A stretch of 15,982 nt of DNA from NCBI GenBank assembly GCA_025924845.1, contig JAICHN010000068.1, forward strand, positions 1 to 15,982, read 5' to 3'. A model generated the notes under the pieces. It was not told the DNA's origin. It saw only the letters and a program-made list of their open reading frames with translations, and did not search any database. Shown here piece by piece: positions 7,330 to 12,847 of the stretch. The DNA is from Chloroflexota bacterium. Its GTDB lineage: Bacteria > Chloroflexota > UBA5177 > JANWHV01. Every line of letters begins with the position of its first letter. Position 1 is the first letter of the stretch. The position numbers and the translations under genes are program-made.

Positions 7330-8367
7330 ATGGCATGGTTACGTTCCTGGAGTATCGCGATTGCCGTCGTGCTGATCGCGCTCTGGATTTTCACCCCCAT
7401 GGCGCGGGCCATGTGGCTGCTTCGTGATGTCCAGCACCCCATGGGAAACCCACCGGTCGTCGCGGGCATCCAGGCGGTCGATGCTCATTTCTACACGACC
7501 GACGACAGCACGGCGGCCAATGCCGACAGTCAGCCTAATCCTATTCCCATCGCCGGTTGGCTGGTGGTGACCAACCAGAAAGCCCCCACCGTTATCCTGC
7601 TTCCCGGCTGGAAAGACGATCGCACCACCATGCTCAAGTATGCCGACTTCCTGGTGCATGGCGGCCTGAATGTGTTGCTGATCGATCTGCAGGGGAGCGG
7701 CCATAGCGGCGGCACTTTCACCCTTGGCCTGGACGAGCCTACCGACGTTAAGGCGGCGGTCAGCTACCTCGATACCGATCAGAGTATCAGTAATCATCAT
7801 TATGGCGTGCTTGGCGTCACCTTCGGGGCGGGGGTGGGGATCGCGACGGCGGGCGGCAACGGCAACCAGTACCCAGGCGAGCCCGAGATCAACGCCATCG
7901 TAGCGGATAGTCCCTGGGCCACCCACACTGCCACGGTGAATGATCTGGACCAAATCTCAATCGGCGGCTTGACCATTCCGTTCCCCCGCACCTCGCGTTT
8001 CTTCGGCCATGCCATGCCGCCCGATGCCTCGTGGACGATCGACCAGACGGTCGGCGGCTCGCCCGATGCGCGTAGCGCGCTCCTCGGCGCCCAGCATCTG
8101 CAGGCCAATCAGGCGCTGTTCGTCATCAACGGCGACCACGAGGACGCCCCCTCCATTACGGAGGCCGCGGCCCGCCAACTCTATGATGCCGCTCCCGTGA
8201 AGCACAAGGAATACTGGCAGGTGCCCCAGACCGGGCAGGGCAGCGCCTACGACGACCAGCCCAAGAACTACAGCGCCAAGGTGCTGGACTTCTTTCAGCG
8301 GTACCTGGTCAACCTCAAGGACGCGCCGGCCGGCACGTCCGGAGCGCCCGGCAGCCTGGGACACTGA
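7330..8367 (+). CDS. Membrane-anchored alpha/beta-hydrolase-fold protein with degenerate triad
   Basis: This 345-residue protein has one N-terminal membrane segment (about residues 8-22, IAIAVVLIALWIF) and an extracytoplasmic alpha/beta-hydrolase fold. The fold is recognised by VILLPGWKDDRTTM at 88-101, LLIDLQGSGHSGG at 116-128, the elbow GVTFGAG at 162-168, and FVINGDHEDAP at 264-274. The elbow normally reads GxSxG, with Ser as nucleophile; here Thr164 takes that place. Near the C-terminus, where relatives have GxxHxxAY before a PxxY segment, this protein has TGQGSAY with Gln302 where the His is expected. It may be a non-catalytic member or use other residues. An AGAGAGG stretch about 11 bases upstream could serve as ribosome binding site. 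No substrate can be inferred. Confidence 0.8.
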   Translation: MAWLRSWSIAIAVVLIALWIFTPMARAMWLLRDVQHPMGNPPVVAGIQAVDAHFYTTDDSTAANADSQPNPIPIAGWLVVTNQKAPTVILLPGWKDDRTTMLKYADFLVHGGLNVLLIDLQGSGHSGGTFTLGLDEPTDVKAAVSYLDTDQSISNHHYGVLGVTFGAGVGIATAGGNGNQYPGEPEINAIVADSPWATHTATVNDLDQISIGGLTIPFPRTSRFFGHAMPPDASWTIDQTVGGSPDARSALLGAQHLQANQALFVINGDHEDAPSITEAAARQLYDAAPVKHKEYWQVPQTGQGSAYDDQPKNYSAKVLDFFQRYLVNLKDAPAGTSGAPGSLGH

Positions 8368-8392
8368 CGGAGATCGGGCATAGCACTATAGG
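8364..8392 (+). promoter_or_regulatory. Possible leaderless promoter for the DUF6924 gene
   Basis: CTGACG (8364-8369, overlapping the upstream stop codon) and TATAGG (8387-8392) are spaced 17 bases. A start site 7-9 bases downstream would fall on the ATG at 8401, and no good Shine-Dalgarno sequence precedes that ATG. Confidence 0.35.
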
Positions 8393-8400
8393 GCGTCGGT

Positions 8401-8817
8401 ATGAAAGATCTTCCCGACTCCAACGACGCACTGGTTGTCAGGACCGATTTCTCGGATGAGGCCGCCTGGGCCCGCGTCTGTACCGAGATTGAAGCTCCGG
8501 CCGGGGAGTTTCGTGCATATGTATCGTTTGTCAGTGATCCGGCTTTCGCTGGGCTCAGCATCAGCGCATTGACCTCCATCGCTCAGCGCGGCCCCTATCG
8601 TAGCTTCATGTTCATTGTCGACCGACTTACCCTGACGGATCCGGAGCATCCAATTCTCGTTTTGGACCTCACGGACAAGCCGGGGCGGACCTTCCGAGTT
8701 GTCCCCCGCGAGATATGGGGCGTCGAGAATAACCTCTCAATTGCCAATATGGACTTCGAGGAGTTTGCCGCCAGTGCTGACGCCGACGGAGTCTTTCGGG
8801 GATTCCCGGAAGCTTAA
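8401..8817 (+). CDS. DUF6924 domain-containing protein
   Basis: A 138-residue soluble, acidic protein without signal peptide. It resembles the DUF6924 family as I remember it: ALVVRTDFSDEAAW near the N-terminus, FRAYVSFVSDPAFAGL, a central FMFIVDRLTL, and the C-terminal RTFRVVPREIWGVENNL with SIANMDFEEFA. Function is unknown. It lies 33 bases after the hydrolase gene, in the same direction, and may be co-transcribed or read from its own promoter. No Shine-Dalgarno match better than AGGG is found before ATG8401. The family name is from memory and was not checked against a database. Confidence 0.75.
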   Translation: MKDLPDSNDALVVRTDFSDEAAWARVCTEIEAPAGEFRAYVSFVSDPAFAGLSISALTSIAQRGPYRSFMFIVDRLTLTDPEHPILVLDLTDKPGRTFRVVPREIWGVENNLSIANMDFEEFAASADADGVFRGFPEA

Positions 8818-8827
8818 GCGCGATATG

Positions 8828-8873
8828 ACAGCCCTTACAGCCCTAAGCTTACGGGCCGCCGGTGGCCGCCGGT
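8828..8873. repeat. Two short tandem direct repeats in a convergent gap
   Basis: ACAGCCCT occurs at 8828-8835 and 8837-8844; GGCCGCCGGT occurs at 8854-8863 and 8864-8873. They fill most of the gap between the convergent DUF6924 and VOC genes. No classical terminator with a T-run is seen there. Confidence 0.4.
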
Positions 8874-8876
8874 GAG

Positions 8877-9242
8877 TCAGCTCCAACATAGGCAGAACGG
8901 GTGGCCGGCGGGATCCGCGTAGACCTGGAAGCCGTGGGCCGCCTCGAGGTCATCGGCCGGTTTCAGGAGCCGCGCCCCCAGCGAGATTGCTTCGTCGTGC
9001 GCGGCCTTCACGTTGTCGACCCACAAGTCGAGATGTATTTGCTGCTCCGGCATCCCGTCGGGCCAATCGGGAGGGACATGGTTCGGCGCGAGCTGAACGC
9101 CGATCCGCTCCTCGCCGTCGACTAACACGTAGTGCCAATCGTCGTTCGCCTGGACCGTGCCGCCCAGTATGCCCGCCCAGAAGGTGCTCTCGGCGCCCAG
9201 ATCGGCGGCGTCGAATACGATGCTCTGTCGCTTGATCTTCAT
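8877..9242 (-). CDS. VOC (glyoxalase/bleomycin-resistance fold) family protein
   Basis: A 121-residue single-unit VOC protein with two beta-alpha-beta-beta-beta modules. The first has IVFDAADLGAESTFWAGILGG and HYVLVDG; the second has IHLDLWVDNVKAAHDEAISLGARLL and ends VYADPAGHPFCLCW, the usual family ending. Metal ligands in the fold are typically His/Glu on strands; H80 in QIHLDLW is a candidate. Members include glyoxalase-like enzymes, dioxygenases and resistance proteins, so the substrate cannot be named. ATG9242 has a perfect AAGGAGG five bases upstream. Its own promoter carries a symmetric sequence (see separate entry). It is convergent with the DUF6924 gene. Confidence 0.88.
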   Translation of the reverse strand: MKIKRQSIVFDAADLGAESTFWAGILGGTVQANDDWHYVLVDGEERIGVQLAPNHVPPDWPDGMPEQQIHLDLWVDNVKAAHDEAISLGARLLKPADDLEAAHGFQVYADPAGHPFCLCWS

Positions 9243-9262
9243 GCGGCCCTCCTTGGGACTAC

Positions 9263-9291
9263 AAGGTACGGCGCCTCCGCGCCGAAGTCAA
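9263..9291 (-). promoter_or_regulatory. Promoter of the VOC gene with palindrome in the spacer
   Basis: On the minus strand TTGACT (9286-9291) and TACCTT (9263-9268) are 17 bases apart. The spacer is almost entirely the inverted repeat CGGCGC-4 bases-GCGCCG (9269-9284), placed where a repressor or MerR-like regulator would bind. The -35 match is good and the -10 weak. Confidence 0.45.
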
Positions 9292-9363
9292 TAGATCAAT
9301 AAGGATTCACTACGTCTTAAGGGCGAACCGGATCCGGCTGGTGAAGAATGGTGGACAACTCCC

Positions 9364-9392
9364 TTATCCCCGCCAATGCTCGGTGCTATAGT
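9364..9392 (+). promoter_or_regulatory. Extended -10 promoter in front of the structured RNA
   Basis: TGCTATAGT (9384-9392) combines the extended TGn with a 5/6 match to TATAAT. A weak -35, TTATCC (9364-9369), sits 17 bases upstream. The predicted start, about 9399-9401, coincides with the 5' strand of the long-range closing stem of the RNA. Confidence 0.55.
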
Positions 9393-9398
9393 CATTCC

Positions 9399-9825
9399 TA
9401 CCTGAGTAACACCGCTGAGTTCGCGTAGGAGGCACGAGATCCGCACCAGTGTTTAAGACGGCACGCAGGCAGGGTTGGCGCAAGCCAACGGCCGGCAGGC
9501 GCGACGCCTGAACACCGCCGACAGAGCGTGATGCGAGGACGCAGCGGAATACCGCGCATCACATCGAACCCGACCAAGCACGGCGCCGCACGAGGCAATC
9601 CACCGTTTTCTCATTCCCAATGCGAGGAGAGCGGTACAGAGTTTCGGAGTGACCTATAGCTCGCCACCGGCGAGGCGCGAAAGCGACAAACCGGGTGGGA
9701 CGTTCTTCCGTAAGGGGGAGCGTGCCGGGCAGACCGTAGGGAAGCTCGCGGCACAAGCGACACGGTTCGTGACTCAGGAGACGAGAGGGGGGCTGGTCCT
9801 TCGGGGCCGGCTCCCCTTCTTGCTT
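9399..9825 (+). ncRNA. Candidate stand-alone structured RNA of unknown class
   Basis: The gap 9300-9980 has no credible protein but folds almost throughout. A closing stem pairs 9401-9407 (CCTGAGT) with 9772-9778 (ACTCAGG). Between them lie: 9449-9453/9511-9515 (GTGTT/AACAC) enclosing 9459-9462/9491-9494, a 6-bp GCAA hairpin (9474-9489) and CAGGCG/CGCCTG (9496-9510); 9528-9534/9556-9562 with an inner 4-bp hairpin; an 11-bp hairpin with one bulge (9602-9635); CCACCGG/CCGGGTGG (9664-9698) around a CGC-GAAA-GCG hairpin; and a perfect 10-bp stem with GTAA loop (9700-9723). GNRA and UUCG loops appear in this orientation, which fixes the plus strand. A promoter precedes it and a terminator ends it. 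Conserved cores of RNase P RNA, tmRNA, SRP RNA and known riboswitches were not found. It could be a new RNA class or an unusual leader of the downstream gene. Confidence 0.55.
9787..9825 (+). terminator. Strong intrinsic terminator with UUCG loop
   Basis: A 13-bp uninterrupted stem (9787-9799 with 9804-9816, including G-U pairs) is closed by TTCG and followed by TTCTTGCTT. It lies nine bases after the closing stem of the structured RNA and 155 bases before the next gene. Confidence 0.8.
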
Positions 9826-9874
9826 GGTGCGCCTCATTCACCGCAATTTAGCAATGTCCTATCCACTCCGGCGC

Positions 9875-9907
9875 TCCCAGCGGGCCGCCTGGGACCTATG
9901 CTATGCT
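9875..9907 (+). promoter_or_regulatory. Inverted repeat and extended -10 element before the first secreted-protein gene
   Basis: TCCCAG (9875-9880) and CTGGGA (9889-9894) form an inverted repeat just upstream of TGCTATGCT (9899-9907), an extended -10-like element with no recognisable -35. The absence of a -35 and the overlapping symmetry would fit an activator- or repressor-controlled promoter. Low certainty. Confidence 0.3.
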
Positions 9908-9980
9908 CTGCCGGCATAAATGAAGTGCTGGACCGCGCCGAGGGAGGCGCCTACCGGCCGACCGGCTTTGATCGGAGAAT

Positions 9981-12704
9981 GTGGAGGGCGAATTGCTCAC
10001 GCGGATTGTGTTTCGCGTCCTGCCGGCGCTTGCCCTGATGGTCGTACTTGGCGTGCCGGCGCAGCTGTTATCCTCCGGGCTGGGCAAGGCGGTACGCGCG
10101 GCCGGGGTGCTGACCGTCGTTCCCACCTCCGGCTCTCCCTCTACGCCGGTGACGATTTCCGTGGATGCAGGCACCTTTACCCCAGGCACCTCCGTCACCG
10201 CTGTCTTCCAGGATGCGGCCGGGAATGCCGGCCTCCTTCTGGCCGTCGGCATCGCTGCCGGCGACGGCAGCGCCGCTTTGTCTGGGGTAATTCCCTTTCA
10301 GGCGGTCGTGGGTATCGGCTCGATCACCGTGACCGGTTCCACAAGCGGCGGCATCTTCTCGCTCCATAGTATCTTCCTGGTCCGGCCGGCGATCCAACTC
10401 ACCCCGGATCATGCGCCTGCGGGCGCTACGGTTACGGTCACCATCAATGGCAATGGATTTGGGGCCAACAGCCGCGTAGCGTTCAGCGACAATGGCGTGC
10501 CCATCCCGGGTGCCGGCGCTCAAACGGGTCCTGAAGGTTCCTTTCCCTCCCTCGCCATAGCGCTGGTCGTGCCCACCACCGGAACCTCCCTACTGATCGG
10601 GGCCGCCGACGGCACCGGCGCTCAGGCGCAGGCGGTATTCACCATCGACTCCTCGTCCTCCACCCTGGCCACGCCGACCACGATACCGGGAGCGGTCAAT
10701 ACCGGATCAGGTCTGACGATCAGCCCGCCGGCCGGACCGCCGGGCAGCGCCAACGTGATGGTTTCGTCATCCGCCGGAGCGTTCTCCGGCCTTGCAGCCG
10801 TGCCGCTGCTGTTTACCGACCACGCAGGCAACGCGACCGCGCTGTCGCCCGCGGCGGTAAGTGCAATCGGGGCGATCAATGCTGCCGTCAGCCTGCCCAC
10901 GCAGGCCGCGGGCGGCGCCGCGACAATCTCGACGCAGGCCCCTGGCTATCCGGCCCTGGTCGGTCAGTTTCAGATCAACCCCACCATTACCTTCACCCCC
11001 ACCGTCGTCCCGCCCGGCGGTACCTTCTCGGTAAGCGGGGACGGGTTTACGCCGCAACGCACCATGAACTTTACGATTGGCGGCCTTGCCGCCACGACCA
11101 CCGTTCCGGTCACGGTCAGCACCACAGGACACTTTGCCGTATCGTTCTCGCTCCCCTCGACCGTGCCGTTGGGTCCAACTACGTTCACCGCCGCTGATAG
11201 CGCGGGTTTGGGTCCGGTAGCGGCGCCGTTCACGGTCGGCACTCCGGTCCCGACCCCGGTGGCAACCGCGACTGCCGGCGCCACACCCATCGGGACGACG
11301 GTCGCCGGGGGAGCCACCAACGCCTATTTTGCCGAAGGCTACACGGGGCAGGCCGCCACCAACGGCACGGCAAGTTTCGCGGAGACCCTCAACATGCTCA
11401 ATCCCTCACCGACGGCAGCGGCGCTGACGATCACCTACTATAGCCAGGACGGCACCCCACCGGTCGTGATCAGCCGTACCGTACCGCCGGCATCCTCGCT
11501 CACCGAGTCGGTCAACGCCGACGTGGGTGCGGATCGCATTGTGGGCGCGGAAGTCACCTCCACGCACCGCGTCTTTGTGACTCGCACCATCGAACGTCAG
11601 GCGGTGAACGGCGCTCGCCTGGATGCGAGCACCAGCCTACCGACCACGGCCCCGGCCCTTACCTGGGGCTTCCCCGAGGGTTACACGGGGATCACCTTTC
11701 AAGAATATCTCACCCTGCTCAATCCCTCCATGTCTCCAGCCACGGTCACCGTTACCCTGGCTCCCCAGGCCGCCGGCGCGGCAGGGGCGCGCGTGTTGAC
11801 GGAAACAGTGCCGGCGCAGAGTCGGCGCACCGTGAACATTCGCGCCCTGAACCAGGGTGATACCGCGCAATCGGTGGGAATGTTGGTGACCAGTACCGTG
11901 CCCATCGTGGCCGAACGGGTGGAATACTTCGGAGATGGGGCGGGTTCCGCGAAGTTCGGTTCCACGGTGAGTCCCGGCATCGCCGCCCCTGCCACGCAGT
12001 TGCGTTTCCCGGTGCTCAGTTCCGGAGGATCCGCCTCGGATAGTCGGGGCGTGGCCCAGGCGCTGGGCGATCAGGCGTATATCACGATCCTCAATCCAGC
12101 GCTCACGGGCAGCCCCGTGCAAGTTGCCGCCGCTTTCGCCAACGCAAGCGGCATCTCACTGGGCCAGGTGGTGACCGTCGATGTGCCCCCCGGAACGCGC
12201 CGAACCATTGTGGTGAATGCCGGCATCGGCGCGGGCGCGGCGGGGCCGGTGAGTGCCGTTCTGAACGCGAGCGGGCCGATCGAGGCGGAAGCGGCTCAGT
12301 ATGTGGGAGGATCACCGAACAGCGGTCCCCATCCGGGAGTGGCTTTCGCGGGCGTAGCGACCCCTACCACCGAGCTCTTTCTGACCAACCTGGCGACGGC
12401 TCAGGCCAGTGGCACTCCCGTGAAACGGACCTTGTTCCTGTTCAATCCGAGCGGGAGCGCCGAGCAGATAGCGGCGACCTATCTCGGCGCCGGAGGTGCC
12501 ACGGCTACCGCCACCTATACCGTGGCGGCGGGAAATATTGTCACCATCAACGTGAGCCAGGATACGCAGGCCATTGGGCCCAGCCCGGCGCTTGGCGTTG
12601 AACTCCGCCAGGTATCCGGTACGGGAGGCGGCTTTTTGGCGGCGGCGGTTGGGGTAACACTCGACGGCCTCTCGGCCACGGAAGACGTAGGAGCACCCAA
12701 CTGA
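9981..12704 (+). CDS. Large secreted protein with four Ig/IPT-like modules and C-terminal FAEGYTG repeats
   Basis: This 907-residue protein has an N-terminal signal peptide (hydrophobic about residues 12-31, likely cleavage near VRA-AG at 40). Four Ig/IPT-TIG-like modules follow, roughly 45-133, 137-222, 245-331 and 335-420; each opens with a pattern such as LTPDHAPAGATVTVTINGNG. A Pro/Thr/Ala linker (421-446) precedes four related C-terminal repeats beginning near 448 (AYFAEGYTGQAATNG), 562 (WGFPEGYTG), 697 and 797. Typical repeat elements are LNPS, VPAxSxxTVN and PIVAERVEYF; they resemble DUF5719-type repeats. It has no cysteine, only three lysines and no C-terminal anchor, so it is probably released or held non-covalently. 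The start is GTG9981 with GGAG close by; TTG9993 behind GGAGGG is an equally good choice. Its role (adhesion, sheath or spore coat) is unknown. Confidence 0.8.
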   Translation: MEGELLTRIVFRVLPALALMVVLGVPAQLLSSGLGKAVRAAGVLTVVPTSGSPSTPVTISVDAGTFTPGTSVTAVFQDAAGNAGLLLAVGIAAGDGSAALSGVIPFQAVVGIGSITVTGSTSGGIFSLHSIFLVRPAIQLTPDHAPAGATVTVTINGNGFGANSRVAFSDNGVPIPGAGAQTGPEGSFPSLAIALVVPTTGTSLLIGAADGTGAQAQAVFTIDSSSSTLATPTTIPGAVNTGSGLTISPPAGPPGSANVMVSSSAGAFSGLAAVPLLFTDHAGNATALSPAAVSAIGAINAAVSLPTQAAGGAATISTQAPGYPALVGQFQINPTITFTPTVVPPGGTFSVSGDGFTPQRTMNFTIGGLAATTTVPVTVSTTGHFAVSFSLPSTVPLGPTTFTAADSAGLGPVAAPFTVGTPVPTPVATATAGATPIGTTVAGGATNAYFAEGYTGQAATNGTASFAETLNMLNPSPTAAALTITYYSQDGTPPVVISRTVPPASSLTESVNADVGADRIVGAEVTSTHRVFVTRTIERQAVNGARLDASTSLPTTAPALTWGFPEGYTGITFQEYLTLLNPSMSPATVTVTLAPQAAGAAGARVLTETVPAQSRRTVNIRALNQGDTAQSVGMLVTSTVPIVAERVEYFGDGAGSAKFGSTVSPGIAAPATQLRFPVLSSGGSASDSRGVAQALGDQAYITILNPALTGSPVQVAAAFANASGISLGQVVTVDVPPGTRRTIVVNAGIGAGAAGPVSAVLNASGPIEAEAAQYVGGSPNSGPHPGVAFAGVATPTTELFLTNLATAQASGTPVKRTLFLFNPSGSAEQIAATYLGAGGATATATYTVAAGNIVTINVSQDTQAIGPSPALGVELRQVSGTGGGFLAAAVGVTLDGLSATEDVGAPN

Positions 12705-12732
12705 GGCTCCGCCTGGCTACACTACCACTGGA

Positions 12733-12773
12733 GAACGGTGCGAGGCCGCCGGGGCCCCGTGCCGTTCGTTGTT
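12733..12773 (+). terminator. Intrinsic terminator between the two secreted-protein genes
   Basis: GAACGGTGCG (12733-12742) pairs with CGTGCCGTTC (12758-12767) over ten base pairs, two of them G-U; after one mismatch two more pairs form. GTTGTTT follows. It suggests that the second gene has its own promoter or depends on read-through. Confidence 0.65.
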
Positions 12774-12847
12774 TCACTCGGTGCGCGCTTCCGGGACTGC
12801 CGATGTGGTCCACGCGGGCGGCACGGCCATAAGGAGAACAGCGCCTC

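Noticed and set aside
8385..8396. CACTATAGGGCG, identical to the initiation part of a T7 phage promoter
   Set aside because: The specificity half of the T7 promoter upstream does not match and there is no phage polymerase. It is better read as part of a bacterial -10 region.
9738..9790. Cobalamin-riboswitch-like pieces: AGGGAAG and TCAGGAGAC, close to the B12-box core
   Set aside because: The rest of the B12 box and the upstream conserved core are missing. The TCAGG part is used in the closing stem, and the downstream gene has no link to cobalamin.
9399..9825. RNase P RNA, tmRNA, SRP RNA or group II intron
   Set aside because: No GAGGAAAGUCC or ACAGAA cores (RNase P), no tRNA-like end (tmRNA), no GGAAGGxAGCAGCC (SRP), and no domain V with a proper AGC triad, bulged-A domain VI or reverse transcriptase (group II intron).
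9649..10038. A 129-codon plus-strand open frame over the structured RNA and its terminator
   Set aside because: No ribosome binding site, low-complexity basic product, and it runs through a 13-bp terminator and into the start of the next gene in another frame. The stem-loop content explains the region better.
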